Origin: VGBV01 sp963780395
GTDB lineage: Bacteria; Actinomycetota; Thermoleophilia; Solirubrobacterales; 70-9
DNA length: 64,000 nt
Assembly: GCA_963780395.1 (NCBI GenBank)
Contig: CAWABY010000017.1
Location: 186,001-250,000 of the forward strand
Direction: 5' to 3'
Part shown: piece by piece, positions 23,336-32,266 of the stretch
How the letters are laid out: each line of letters opens with the position of its first letter
How positions within the stretch are numbered: the stretch's first letter is position 1
Program-made: the position numbers and the translations under genes
Notes under the pieces: generated by a model
What the model was told of the DNA's origin: nothing
Databases searched by the model: none
Seen by the model: the letters and a program-made list of their open reading frames with translations, nothing else

Positions 23336-24763
23336 ATGACCCCCGACCAGCATCACGACCCTTCCCAGCATCCCGTGCCCGGCCACTCGGGCGAGCGCAG
23401 GACGGAGGAGCAGGCCACGCCGCGGCGGCGAGCCCACACGACCTCGCGCGACCTCGAGCGCTACGCCGGCCTGTTCGCGACCCGCACGCGGGTGATGCGC
23501 TCTTCGGCGATGCGCGACCTGATGGCGATCACCGCGCGGCCGGACGTGATCTCGCTGGCCGGAGGGCTGCCCGACACCTCGGTCTTCCCTCCCGACAGCT
23601 TCGCCGCGCAGATGACCCGGATCGCGCACGAGTCATCGGCCGAGGCCCTTCAGTACGGGCCGACCGAGGGATTCGAGGAGACCAAGGAGTGCATCCTCGA
23701 GGTGATGGCGGCCGAGGGGATGGCCCCGGACCCCGACGACCTGATCGTGACCACCGGCGGGCAGCAGGCGATCGACCTGATCTGCAAGACGCTGATCGAC
23801 CCCGGCGACCCGGTCATCTGCGAGGCCCCGACCTACCCGGGCGCGGTGCCGACGTTCAGCAGCTACGAGGCCGACGTGATCCAGGTGACCACGGACGAGC
23901 AGGGGATGCGCACCGACGAGCTGGAGGGGGTGCTCGAGCGGCTCGCCAAGGAGGGTCGCCGGCCGAAGTTCATCTACTCGGTGCCGAGCTTCCAGAACCC
24001 GGCCGGGGTGACGCTCTCGGCCGAGCGCCGCATTCGCCTGGTCGAGCTGGCCCGCCGCTACGAGCTGCTGCTGTGCGAGGACAACCCCTACGGGCTGCTC
24101 CGCTTCGAGGGCGAGCCGCAGCGGACGCTGTACTCGCTGGACGGCGGGGACTACGTGATCTACCTGGGAACCTTCTCGAAGATCCTCTCGCCCGGGATCC
24201 GAGTCGGCTGGGTGGTCGCACCGCCCCCGGTGCTGGAGAAGATCACGCTCGGCAAGCAGGCCGCCGACCTCTGCACCTCGACCCTGACCCAATTCTTCGT
24301 CCGCGAGTACTTCGCCGAGGGCCGCTGGCGGGCCTACATCGAGGACCTCGTGGAGATCTACCGGGCCCGCCGCGACGTGATGCTGGAGGCGCTCGAGCGC
24401 CACTTCCCTGACCAGGCCGAGTGGACCAGTCCCCAGGGCGGGCTGTTCGTGTGGGCGACCCTGCCCGACTACATCGACACCACCGACCTGCTGGCGAAGG
24501 CCCTACGCGAGAACGTCGCCTTCGTTCCCGGGCGGGCGGCCTACGTCGACGGCCGCGGCGCCCACTCCATGCGGCTCAACTTCTCGGGCTCGACCGAGGA
24601 CGAGATCCGCGAGGGCGTCCGGCGCATCGGCAAGGTCGTCTCCGACCAGGTCGGGCTGTACGAGACGATCACCGGGGAGCATCCCGTCATCGCCCCGCAC
24701 GAGGACGACCAGAAGGCCGGGGCCGACGTCGTGCCAATGCCCCGGCGGAAGGACCGGGAATGA
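23336..24763 (+). CDS. PLP-dependent aminotransferase, MocR/LysN (2-aminoadipate) type
   Basis: The 475-residue fold-type I aminotransferase has VISLAGGLPDTSVFP at residues 71-85, YGPTEGFEETKE, TTGGQQAIDLICKTLIDPGD, and the PLP lysine K282 in LGTFSKILSPGIRVGW. It has no GntR domain, so it is an enzyme rather than a MocR regulator. An extended polar N-terminus (about 45 residues) is atypical. The stop overlaps the ddl start (ATGA). Candidate substrates are aromatic or branched amino acids or D-amino-acid precursors. Confidence 0.88.
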   Translation: MTPDQHHDPSQHPVPGHSGERRTEEQATPRRRAHTTSRDLERYAGLFATRTRVMRSSAMRDLMAITARPDVISLAGGLPDTSVFPPDSFAAQMTRIAHESSAEALQYGPTEGFEETKECILEVMAAEGMAPDPDDLIVTTGGQQAIDLICKTLIDPGDPVICEAPTYPGAVPTFSSYEADVIQVTTDEQGMRTDELEGVLERLAKEGRRPKFIYSVPSFQNPAGVTLSAERRIRLVELARRYELLLCEDNPYGLLRFEGEPQRTLYSLDGGDYVIYLGTFSKILSPGIRVGWVVAPPPVLEKITLGKQAADLCTSTLTQFFVREYFAEGRWRAYIEDLVEIYRARRDVMLEALERHFPDQAEWTSPQGGLFVWATLPDYIDTTDLLAKALRENVAFVPGRAAYVDGRGAHSMRLNFSGSTEDEIREGVRRIGKVVSDQVGLYETITGEHPVIAPHEDDQKAGADVVPMPRRKDRE

Positions 24764-25710
24764 AGATCGCGGTGCTTCGCGGCGGCGGCTCCCTCGAGCG
24801 CGAGGTCTCGATGCGCTCGGGTGCCAGGGTCCAGGACGCGCTCGGGGCGCTGGGCCATGAAGCGATCCCGATCGACCCCGGAGCCGACCTGGTCACCACC
24901 CTGCGGGACGCGGGCCCGGACGTCGCCTTCATCGCCCTGCACGGGCCGGGTGGCGAGGACGGCACGGTGCAGGAGCTGCTCGAGATCCTCGGCATCCCCT
25001 ACACCGGACCAGGTGTGGCCGCCTGCGCGCTCTGCATGGACAAGGTCGCCGCCAAGCACGAGATGCGCGCCGCGGGCATCCCCACCCCCGACTGGGCCGC
25101 GTTCAACGCCACGGCATTCCGCGAGTTGGGCGCAGCCGACACCCTGGAGGAGATCGAGGACCGCCTCGGCTTCCCGCTCGTGGTGAAGCCGGCGCGGCAG
25201 GGATCCTCGCTCGGCGTCGAGTTCGCCGGCGGCAAGGAGGAGGTGCCGGCCGCGCTGCTGGCCGCCTTCAGCTACGACGACCGGGTGCTGCTGGAGCGGC
25301 ACGTGCGCGGCCGCGAGCTGGCCGTCGGGATGCTGGGAAACGATCCGTTGCCGATCGTCGAGGCGATCCCGCGCGAGGAGGACTTCTTCAACTTCGAGGC
25401 ACGGTATGAGATCGGGCGCACCGACTACAGCTGTCCGGCCGAGCTGGACGAGGTCGAGTCGGGGGCGGTGCGCGACGCCGCGCAGCGAACCTACGAGACG
25501 CTCGGCTGCTCGGGGTTCGCCCGCGTCGACCTGATCCTGGGCGACGGGGGGCCCGAGGTGCTCGAGGTGAACGCGATCCCGGGGCTCACCGACACCAGCC
25601 TCTTCCCGATGGCAGCCGAGGCGGCCGGGCTGGACTTCGAGCAGGCCGTCGAGCGGATCCTTGAGCTGGCGCTCGAGCGCCCGGCCCGGGCGGCCACCAT
25701 CCGCGCCTAG
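24760..25710 (+). CDS. ddl: D-alanine--D-alanine ligase (first of two)
   Basis: The 316-residue ATP-grasp ligase starts with VLRGGGSLEREVSMRSG and has FIALHGPGGEDGTVQ, CMDKVAAKHEMRAAGIPTPD, KPARQGSSLGVEF for ATP binding, and metal-binding LEVNAIPGLTDTSLFP. It forms the dipeptide for peptidoglycan. It overlaps the aminotransferase by four bases and has AAGGA upstream. A second, distinct copy is at 54413-55381. The two differ in loops, so they may have different partners or substrates. Confidence 0.88.
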   Translation: MKIAVLRGGGSLEREVSMRSGARVQDALGALGHEAIPIDPGADLVTTLRDAGPDVAFIALHGPGGEDGTVQELLEILGIPYTGPGVAACALCMDKVAAKHEMRAAGIPTPDWAAFNATAFRELGAADTLEEIEDRLGFPLVVKPARQGSSLGVEFAGGKEEVPAALLAAFSYDDRVLLERHVRGRELAVGMLGNDPLPIVEAIPREEDFFNFEARYEIGRTDYSCPAELDEVESGAVRDAAQRTYETLGCSGFARVDLILGDGGPEVLEVNAIPGLTDTSLFPMAAEAAGLDFEQAVERILELALERPARAATIRA

Positions 25711-25721
25711 CCCGCCCTGGG

Positions 25722-26942
25722 CTACTGCAGCTGCTTGTCCTTCCCCTTGCCGCCGCGCAGGGCGTCGGCGGCTCGACCGCCGGCGAGCAGGTCGGCCCCG
25801 GCCTGCCCGAAGATGCGGTCGCGGCCGTTGTTGCCGCGCAGCTGGTCCTTGCCGCGGCCGCCGCAGATGCGGTCGTTGCCGCCGCGGCCCCGGACGATGT
25901 CCTTGCCGGCGTTGGCGACGATCACGTCGGCCTTCTTCGTGCCCTTGATCCTGTCGGGGCCGTCGTCGCCGACGATCGTGGCGCGGCGGCCGGCGCAGCG
26001 GAAGACGTGCTCCCAGTCGGGACTGCCGTCCTGTGTCGGGTCGGCGGTGTCGGTGATGGGGATGATCGGCCCGCCCGCCGAGGAGACCGTGAACAGGTCG
26101 GTGTTGTCGTCGTCGAAGACGATGCGACCGCCATCGCCCGACCACGAGGAGTCGAGGGCCTCGTCGGTCCAGGTCGGCGTCAGATTGAGCGGGGCGGTGC
26201 CGTCGGCCGCGGCGACGAACAGCTGGTCAAAGGACCCGCTGCTGTAAGCGATTCGCCGGCCATCCGGCGAGTAGACGGGATCCTGGTCGTCGATCGGCCC
26301 CAGCACGAGGCCGCGGCGGTCAGTTCCGTTGGCCGCGATCGAGTAGATGTCGTCCTCGCTCGGCGCCTGGAAGACGCCGAAGACGATGCGCTCGCCATTG
26401 GGTGAGAAGTCGGGATCGAACTCCTCCAGGTCGGCGGTCTGGGTCAGCCTCGTCAGGCCGGAGCCGTCGCGGTTGACGATCCAGAGGTCGTTCTCCAGGC
26501 CCATGCCCGGGTCCGAGTCACGCACGAAGACGATCCGACTGCCGTCGGGCGAGAAGGCCGGCTGGAAGTCGCTCCCCGCGGGGTCCGCCACCAGGGGGGC
26601 GTGCGCGGTCCCGTTCGAGCGCATCAGCCAGATGTCGCCCTCGACGTTGCCGCTGCTGAAGGCGACCCACTGGCCGGTCGGGTCCACACTCGGCCCGCGG
26701 TCCGTCGCGGTCAGGCCCGGGGTCAGGTTCGTGAGATCGGTCCCGTCCGGGTCGATGGCGTGAATGTCGGCCTGGGAGGGCGGGCCCGGGTCCGAGTCGC
26801 GGACGAAGAAGATCCGGCCATCGGCTCCGCTCGGAGCGGTCGCTGATGCGAGCGCGGGAAGGGCGAGCGCGGCGACCCAGAGCGCGGCGAGAACCGTCCC
26901 TAGGACCCTGACGACGCCCGCCCTGCCTCGGAAGCGGCGCAA
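25722..26942 (-). CDS. Secreted TolB-like beta-propeller with C-terminal RTX repeats
   Basis: The 406-residue product has a signal peptide (residues 1-33, ending ALASA). It has six to seven PD40/TolB-type propeller repeats (for example SPDGSRIVFVRDSD, SPNGERIVFG, SPDGRRIAYSSG), then from about residue 325 hemolysin-type Ca2+-binding nonapeptide repeats (GRGGNDRICGGRGKDQLRG, GRDRIFGQAGADLLAGG). It is extracellular and likely needs Ca2+ for folding. No enzymatic residues are visible. It is convergent with ddl, 11 bases apart. Confidence 0.85.
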   Translation of the reverse strand: MRRFRGRAGVVRVLGTVLAALWVAALALPALASATAPSGADGRIFFVRDSDPGPPSQADIHAIDPDGTDLTNLTPGLTATDRGPSVDPTGQWVAFSSGNVEGDIWLMRSNGTAHAPLVADPAGSDFQPAFSPDGSRIVFVRDSDPGMGLENDLWIVNRDGSGLTRLTQTADLEEFDPDFSPNGERIVFGVFQAPSEDDIYSIAANGTDRRGLVLGPIDDQDPVYSPDGRRIAYSSGSFDQLFVAAADGTAPLNLTPTWTDEALDSSWSGDGGRIVFDDDNTDLFTVSSAGGPIIPITDTADPTQDGSPDWEHVFRCAGRRATIVGDDGPDRIKGTKKADVIVANAGKDIVRGRGGNDRICGGRGKDQLRGNNGRDRIFGQAGADLLAGGRAADALRGGKGKDKQLQ

Positions 26943-26951
26943 GTCGAGCCC

Positions 26952-27446
26952 CTAGGAGTTCCCCTCGGCGAAGTCCTCTGGCGAGACGTTGTCCAGGAAC
27001 TCCTTGAACTTGTCGACGACCTCCTCCTGGTCCTCGGGCGCGCCGTCCTCGAACTCGATCGCCGACTCCTCGATCACGTCGTCGGCGGCGAAGATCGGCG
27101 CCGAGGTGCGGACCGCGAGCGCGAGCGCGTCGGAGGGGCGGGAGTCGATCTCGAGCTCGGAGCCGTTCATGGAGACGGTGATCGATGCGTAGAAGGTGTT
27201 GTCTCGCAGCTCGGTGACCGAGACCCGCTCGCATTTCGCATCCATCTGCTCGAGCACCTCGGAGAGCAGGTCGTGGGTCATCGGCCGCGGGGTCGAAGCC
27301 CCTTGCAATTTCATGAGGATCGCCGCGGCCTCGGGGTGGCCGATCCAGATCGGCAGGAACTTGTTCCCGTCAACGGTCTTCAGCAGCACGATCGGCTGCT
27401 TGCCGACCATGTCGAAGCTGACTCCGTAAATGGTCATTCGCTGCAC
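26952..27446 (-). CDS. Bifunctional nuclease (DUF151) family protein
   Basis: The 164-residue product has the DUF151 core: GKQPIVLLKTVDGNKFLPIWIGHPEAAAI, then RPMTHDLLSEVLEQM and SRPSDALALAVRTSAPIF. Plant and bacterial members have nuclease activity in vitro, with physiological role uncertain. GTG 27446 has GAGGAG eight bases upstream and is preferred over ATG 27437. The acidic C-terminal tail (EDGAPEDQEEVVDKF) is normal in actinobacteria. Confidence 0.88.
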   Translation of the reverse strand: MQRMTIYGVSFDMVGKQPIVLLKTVDGNKFLPIWIGHPEAAAILMKLQGASTPRPMTHDLLSEVLEQMDAKCERVSVTELRDNTFYASITVSMNGSELEIDSRPSDALALAVRTSAPIFAADDVIEESAIEFEDGAPEDQEEVVDKFKEFLDNVSPEDFAEGNS

Positions 27447-27554
27447 TCGAAGGGCTCCTCGCGCTGGGGAGTCCAAGTATAAGAGCGGGTCCAAGGCCTC
27501 CCAAGCCCCCGATCGACGTCACACTGCGCAGCTTCCGAGCTTGGGAGAATCTGC

Positions 27555-28004
27555 TTGGCGATGTCGCGCTGCCGCCAGCAGATCTTCATCAACGCCCCTC
27601 CGGACGCCGTCTGGGAGCTGCTCCGCGACGCGGAACGCCACGGGGACTGGTGGGCCGGCTTTGTCGAGGTCGAGTGCGAAGGACTGGAGGCGGGCTGCAC
27701 TTACCGCCAGGTCAACATCGGCCCATTCGGGCGCCAGGAAGCGGAGATCTTCCAGGTCGAGGGGATGGAGGACTGCGAGTCGCTTTCGATCCGCTGCCTC
27801 GACACCGGCACCTTCGTCCGCTTCGCCCTGACGGAGGCCCAGGGCGGCACCTTCGTCGACGGCGAGGCCGGGATGGAGCCGTCTCGGGTGCCACACCGCG
27901 TCTGGGACGCGATCGCCGGCCGGCGCTGGTACCGCGACTGGCTCGCGAAGTCGCTCGACTCGATCAGGGAGATCTCCCAGCGGGAGGGGTCAGCGAGGGG
28001 CTGA
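27555..28004 (+). CDS. SRPBCC-family (START-like) protein
   Basis: The 149-residue product begins with the SRPBCC strand-helix pattern IFINAPPDAVWELLRDAERHGDWW, and ends with a long C-terminal helix (WLAKSLDSIREISQRE). Such proteins bind hydrophobic ligands or act as cyclases; no specific role is apparent. TTG 27555 has GGGAG eight bases upstream; ATG 27561 is the alternative. Confidence 0.7.
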   Translation: MAMSRCRQQIFINAPPDAVWELLRDAERHGDWWAGFVEVECEGLEAGCTYRQVNIGPFGRQEAEIFQVEGMEDCESLSIRCLDTGTFVRFALTEAQGGTFVDGEAGMEPSRVPHRVWDAIAGRRWYRDWLAKSLDSIREISQREGSARG

Positions 28005-28039
28005 CGCCAGGGGGTCGCGCCCGATATCGGCCGCGACGT

Positions 28040-28534
28040 TCAGTCGCTCGGTCGATGCGGCCCAGCCTCAAGGTGCTCTCCGGCGTCCCATTCCTTGCGC
28101 ACCTGATCCGGGTGGTGGCAAACCTCGATTCGAATCCCGTCGGGATCGAAGACGAAGAAGGCGTAATAGCCCGGTAGGTCCGGCTCTTCCTCGGGCGGGC
28201 AGTGGATGCGGGCGTCCATGCCCAGGCACCGCTGGTACGCCTCGTCGACCTCCTCGGGGCTCTCGACCCCGAAGGCCAGGTGCTCGATCCCGACGGCGTA
28301 GTAGGTGTGCTCGCCTCCGTCGGCCTTGCGAAGACCCAGTCGCGTCTCGGGCTGGGCACCCGGGACGTGCTCTTGACCGAAGCCGAGGTAGACGACCTCC
28401 TCGGTCTCCCGGTAGGTCTCGAATCGTCCTTCCACCGCGAGGCCGAGCGGACCCAGCATCCCGAGGTAGAAGGCGAGGGAGCGTTCGACATCGCTGACCG
28501 CGAGATCGATGTGGTCGACCCCTCTTATGGACAT
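28040..28534 (-). CDS. VOC-family protein (glyoxalase/dioxygenase-like)
   Basis: The 164-residue protein carries one VOC module: VDHIDLAVSDVERSLAFYLGMLGPLG at the N-terminus and FFVFDPDGIRIEV at the end, with His8, His93 (IEHLAFGV) and Glu (RIEVCHHP) as likely metal ligands. ATG 28534 follows AAGGAGGAACG, a strong ribosome binding site. Substrate unknown; glyoxalase I, fosfomycin-resistance and extradiol dioxygenase families share the fold. Confidence 0.8.
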   Translation of the reverse strand: MSIRGVDHIDLAVSDVERSLAFYLGMLGPLGLAVEGRFETYRETEEVVYLGFGQEHVPGAQPETRLGLRKADGGEHTYYAVGIEHLAFGVESPEEVDEAYQRCLGMDARIHCPPEEEPDLPGYYAFFVFDPDGIRIEVCHHPDQVRKEWDAGEHLEAGPHRPSD

Positions 28535-28569
28535 CGTTCCTCCTTGCTCCGGCCTACGGGGCTTCTTAG

Positions 28570-28643
28570 TGGGCGATCGTGGACTCGAACCACGGACCTC
28601 GTCCTTATCAGAGACGCGCTCTAACCAACTGAGCTAATCGCCC
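28570..28643 (-). tRNA. tRNA-Ile(GAT)
   Basis: This is a 74-nt cloverleaf: acceptor GGGCGAT with ATCGCCC, discriminator A, D arm GCTC/GAGC with TTGG loop, anticodon loop CTGATAA (anticodon GAT), and T arm GTGG/CCAC around TTCGAGT. CCA is not encoded. It lies just upstream of parB's stop, on the same strand. Confidence 0.95.
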
Positions 28644-28656
28644 GGGGGCGGCGAGT

Positions 28657-29520
28657 TTAGCTGCGGCGTCGTAGCCGGCGGGCGAGGGCGGCGACCTCGT
28701 TGAGGCCATCGAAGCGGAGCTCGGCCTTGACGCCCTCCCCGGCCCGGCGAACCCGGACGTCGGCCCCGATGGCCTCGCCCAGCGCGTCCTCGGCGTCGGT
28801 CATCGCGGCGCGCTCCTCGGCGCTGATCCGGCCCCCCTTCGGGGCCTTGCGCGAGCCCTTGCCCCCGGCGCGGGTGCGGTCCTCGGTCTCGCGCACCGAC
28901 CAGCCCTCGGCCGCGGCCTTCTTGGCGAGGCTCGCCCGCGCGTCCTGGTCGGAGACCTGGAGCAGGGCGCGGCCGTGGCCCTCGCTGAGCTCGCCGCGCT
29001 CGAGCAGGCCGAGGGCGCCGTCGGGCAATTCCAGCAGGCGGATCAGGTTCGAGATCGCCGCGCGGCTGCGCCCGACGCGCTGGGCCAGCTCCTGCTTGGA
29101 GATGCCGAGGTCGTCGACCAGCGCCGCGCAGGCGCGGGCCTCGTCCACGGGGTTGAGGTCCTCGCGGACCATGTTCTCGATCAGCGCCGACTGCAGGCGC
29201 TCGTCCTCGGGCGAGACCCTGATCACGGCCGGCACCTGCTCGAGGCCCGCCTTCCGCGCCGCGCGCCAGCGCCGCTCGCCGGCGACCAGCTCGTAGCGGC
29301 CCCCGTCCACGGGGCGCACGATCAGCGGCTGCAGCATGCCCGCCGACTTGATCGACCCGGCGAGGGCGTCCAGCGCCCCCTTCTCGAAGTTGGTGCGCGG
29401 CTGGTCGGGGTTGGGCTCGATCAACTCCACCGGAAGCTGCTTCAGCTCGGGCCCCCCCGCGCCGCTCTCGGGCAGGATCGCGGCGAGCCCGCGCCCCATT
29501 CCTCGCTTGCGCTCAGCCAA
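28657..29520 (-). CDS. parB: Chromosome-partitioning protein ParB
   Basis: The 287-residue protein binds parS and slides as a CTP-dependent clamp. Box I IEPNPDQPRTNFE (residues 33-45), box II GERRWRAARKAG, the IENMVREDLNPVDEARA segment, and the parS-reading helix-turn-helix SKQELAQRVGRSRAAISNLIRLLEL are all present. A C-terminal dimerisation domain follows. The start is TTG 29520 (MAERKRGMGRGLAAIL), preceded by GGAGGTGA and overlapping the repaired end of parA. Confidence 0.94.
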   Translation of the reverse strand: MAERKRGMGRGLAAILPESGAGGPELKQLPVELIEPNPDQPRTNFEKGALDALAGSIKSAGMLQPLIVRPVDGGRYELVAGERRWRAARKAGLEQVPAVIRVSPEDERLQSALIENMVREDLNPVDEARACAALVDDLGISKQELAQRVGRSRAAISNLIRLLELPDGALGLLERGELSEGHGRALLQVSDQDARASLAKKAAAEGWSVRETEDRTRAGGKGSRKAPKGGRISAEERAAMTDAEDALGEAIGADVRVRRAGEGVKAELRFDGLNEVAALARRLRRRS

Positions 29521-30272
29521 GGGAGGTCACCTCCTCGGCGAGCGAGGCGTAGGCCCTCGAGCCCGCGAGAGTTCGCGTCGTGCTGGCCGACGGGGATGCC
29601 ATAGCTCGGAGCCTCGGCGACGCGGACGCTGCGCGGGATCACGGTCTTGAACACCGGCGCCGGCAGGTGCTGGCGCAGCTCCCGCTCGACGTCCCGCGAG
29701 AGCCGGGTGCGGTCGTCGTGCATCGTGATCACGACGCCGGCCATGGTCAGCGCGGGGTTGAGCTCGCGCTGCATCAGCTTCAGCGTCTCGAGGAACTGGA
29801 CCAGGCCCTCGAGGGCCAGGTACTCGGCCTGGACGGGGACGATCACCCGGTCCGCGGCCACCAGCGCGTTGACCGTGACCGGGCCCAGCGAGGGCGGGCA
29901 GTCGAGCAGCGTGTAGGCGAAGCGCTCGCGCACCGGCCCCAGGCCCTGACGCAGCCGCTGCTCGAAGTCGTCGGCGCGCGGCAGCTCGACCGAGGCGCCG
30001 GCGAGGTCGACGTTGGCCGGGACTATCCACAGGTTGTCGGGGCCGGCGGGGCGGGCGGCCTCGGCCACCGAGACCTCGCCGGTGAGGCATTCGTAGGAAG
30101 AGGGCGTCTGGTCCTTGGCGAGTCCGAGCGCCGTGGTCGCGTTGCACTGGGCGTCGAGGTCGACCAGCAGCGTCTGACGCCCGCCGCGCGCGACGCAGGC
30201 GCTCATGTTGACCGCGGTGGTGGTCTTCCCCACCCCGCCCTTCTGGTTTGCGATCGCGTAGACGATGCCCAC
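29513..30272 (-). CDS. parA: Chromosome-partitioning ATPase ParA (frameshift near C-terminus)
   Basis: This Walker-type ATPase has the deviant Walker A NQKGGVGKTTTAVN at residues 9-22, DLDAQCN, and LLDCPPSLG as Walker B. It drives origin segregation with ParB. Reading as given, the frame runs past the normal end to 29442 with a non-homologous tail. One extra base near 29561-29564 would give the usual SRAYASLAEEVTSLG and stop at 29513-29515, overlapping parB by eight bases. GTG 30272 shares one base with the rsmG stop (TAGTG). Confidence 0.9.
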
Positions 30273-30961
30273 TAGCCGCTTCCCATCTGTTCGTTCCCGA
30301 ACGGACGCTTCGCCGCCAAACCATCTCGGCGTGGAAGCTCGTTCGGAGTCGGCCCATTCTTGCGGAGGAGGTGGATGTGACGGTCGCGGCTGCCCTCATA
30401 CGGGGTCACGGCTCGAATCTCGACGGGCTCGATCGCGAGCCTCCCCGCGGCCCGCTCCAGCCGCGCCTCCTGGTCCGGGTCGCGCCGGCCCTTCCAGGCC
30501 AGCACCGAACCGCCGCTGCGCAGCAGCGGCGATGCGAGCTCGGCCAGCGTCGCCAGGGAACCGACCGCCCGCGCGGTGACGGCGTCGTACGCGTCCCTGC
30601 CCGCCGCCCCCGACCAGGCCTCGGCGCGCTCGGGCACCACCTCGGCGTTGGCGAGCCCCATGCGCTCGACGGCCTCGCGCAGGAACCGCGCCTTGCGCTC
30701 GACCGACTCGACCAGGTCCACCCGCGCGCCGGGCAGCTCCGCCGCCAGCACCAGGCCCGGCAGGCCCGCGCCCGAGCCGAGGTCGGCGATGCGCTCGGCC
30801 CGGCGCAGCTGCTCGAACTCGAGCCCGCTGAGGGAGTCGGCGATGTGGACCTGCAGGGCACGCGACCGCGTCGAATCGGCGATCGGCGCGCGGGGGTCAG
30901 ACCCCAGCAGCTCCAGCAGCGCCCGCAGCGGCGGCGAGAGCTGGACGGGATCGGGGCTCAC
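30272..30961 (-). CDS. rsmG: 16S rRNA (guanine-527-N7)-methyltransferase
   Basis: The 229-residue SAM methyltransferase has motif I ADLGSGAGLPGLVLA, VDLVESVERKARFLREA and TARAVGSLATLAELASPLL, all typical of RsmG (GidB). It methylates 16S rRNA helix 18. The gene order khpB-rsmG-parA-parB is the standard one near actinobacterial origins. The C-terminus is extended by about 20 basic residues. Confidence 0.93.
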   Translation of the reverse strand: MSPDPVQLSPPLRALLELLGSDPRAPIADSTRSRALQVHIADSLSGLEFEQLRRAERIADLGSGAGLPGLVLAAELPGARVDLVESVERKARFLREAVERMGLANAEVVPERAEAWSGAAGRDAYDAVTARAVGSLATLAELASPLLRSGGSVLAWKGRRDPDQEARLERAAGRLAIEPVEIRAVTPYEGSRDRHIHLLRKNGPTPNELPRRDGLAAKRPFGNEQMGSG

Positions 30962-30972
30962 CCGAGCGGGGT

Positions 30973-31467
30973 TCAGTCCGCGACCAGCGGCGCGACGACG
31001 ACGAAGCGGTGGGGCTCGTCGCCCTCGCTGTAGGTCTCGACCTCGGGCCGGTCGCGCAGGTGCTCGTGGACGACGCGGCGCTCGTTGGAGCCCATCGCCT
31101 CGAGCTCGATCGCGCGCCCGTCGCGGATCGCGTCCTCGGCGGCGACGTCCGCGCGCCGGCGCAGCGCCTCGCCCTGGCGCTCGCGGTAGCCGGCTGCATC
31201 GACCGTGACGCGCTTGCGGTCGGGATAGCCCTGGAAGGCGATCTGGTAGCAGAGCAGCTGCACGGCGTCGATGGTCTGCCCGTGTCGGCCGATCAGCAGG
31301 CCCACCTCCTCGCCCTCGACGCTGCCGCGAATCTCGTCGTCGTCCTCGGAGACCGCGACGTCGGCGTCGAGTCCGAGCTCGGAGACGATGCGTTCCAGCA
31401 CCGCCTGGACGCGCTCGGCCGGCTCCTCCGGAAGGCCGGCCGCGGAAGGTTCAGCTCCCTCTGCCAC
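30973..31467 (-). CDS. khpB: RNA-binding protein KhpB (Jag), KH and R3H domains
   Basis: The 164-residue product has a KH domain with GLLIGRHGQTIDAVQLLCYQI and an R3H domain with ERRVVHEHLRDRPEVETYSE and RFVVVAP. It lacks the N-terminal Jag domain of Firmicutes. KhpB partners with KhpA in sRNA and mRNA binding and in cell-elongation control. It lies between yidC and rsmG, its conserved position. Confidence 0.92.
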   Translation of the reverse strand: MAEGAEPSAAGLPEEPAERVQAVLERIVSELGLDADVAVSEDDDEIRGSVEGEEVGLLIGRHGQTIDAVQLLCYQIAFQGYPDRKRVTVDAAGYRERQGEALRRRADVAAEDAIRDGRAIELEAMGSNERRVVHEHLRDRPEVETYSEGDEPHRFVVVAPLVAD

Positions 31468-31477
31468 GAGGGGCAGC

Positions 31478-32266
31478 CTACCTTCGGCGTTTCTTCTTGC
31501 GCGGGGGCGGCGGCGGGGGCTTGGCCGGGGCCTCGGCCACCGTCTTCGCCTCGATCTCCTCGGGGGTCGGCGGCGCGGCCGCCGGGAAGAAGAGCTTGAC
31601 CACGGCCTGCTGGCCCATCGTCCAGACGTTGGTCGAGATCCAATAGACGAGCAGGCCGGCCGGGAAGCCGATCATGATCGGGGTGAAGATCAGCGGCAGG
31701 CCGAGGGCGATCATGCGCTGCTGGTTCGAGGCGTTGCGGCCGGTCATGATCAGGCCGGCGATGATCGAGGTGCCGATGTAGAGCGCCAGCAGGATGATCA
31801 GCTCGCTGCCCGTGGCCTTCTCGGTCAGGTTCGTTGATGAACATCCAGGACTGCTCGCCGGCCGTCGCGGACCTCGTCCTTGAACTCGTCGCCCTGCAGC
31901 AGGTAGAAGAGCGAGATGAAGACCGGCAGCTGCAGCAGCAGCGGCAGGCAGGAGGCGAACGGGTTGACGTCGTTCTCCTGGTAGATCTGCATCATCTCGC
32001 GCTGCATGCGCTGGCGGTCGTCCTTGTAGCGCTCCTGCAGCTCCTTGATCTGGGGCTGCAGCGCCGACATCGCCCGCATCGAGCGGATCTGCTTGACCGA
32101 GAGGGGCAGGATCGCGGCGCGGGTGATGAAGGTGAGGACGACGATCGCGGCGCCGTAGTCGAAGCCCGAGGTCGTGCAGCCAGACGAGGATCTCGTTGGC
32201 GACGTCGATCAGCGGCTGCAGGATGTTGGCCGGGATCAGGTAGGCGAGGTCCATAGGCGTCGGCAT
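31478..32266 (-). CDS. yidC: Membrane protein insertase YidC, three single-base frameshifts
   Basis: This is a five-helix Oxa1-type insertase. The N-terminus (DLAYLIPANILQPLIDVANE) and C-terminus (LTEKATGSELIILLALYIG to VKLFFPAAAPPTPEEIEA) are in one frame, whereas the middle (MRAMSALQPQIKELQERY to LQLPVFISLFYLLQG) is in others. Three extra bases, near 32165-32167, 31857-31863 and 31830-31831, account for all of it and together restore the frame. The conserved QPQIKELQERYKDD coiled loop and the conserved membrane segments are intact otherwise. YidC is normally essential, so error is the likely cause. Basic Pro/Lys tail. Confidence 0.88.
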   Translation of the reverse strand: MPTPMDLAYLIPANILQPLIDVANEILVWLHDLGLRLRRRDRRPHLHHPRRDPAPLGQADPLDAGDVGAAAPDQGAAGALQGRPPAHAARDDADLPGERRQPVRLLPAAAAAAAGLHLALLPAAGRRVQGRGPRRPASSPGCSSTNLTEKATGSELIILLALYIGTSIIAGLIMTGRNASNQQRMIALGLPLIFTPIMIGFPAGLLVYWISTNVWTMGQQAVVKLFFPAAAPPTPEEIEAKTVAEAPAKPPPPPPRKKKRRR

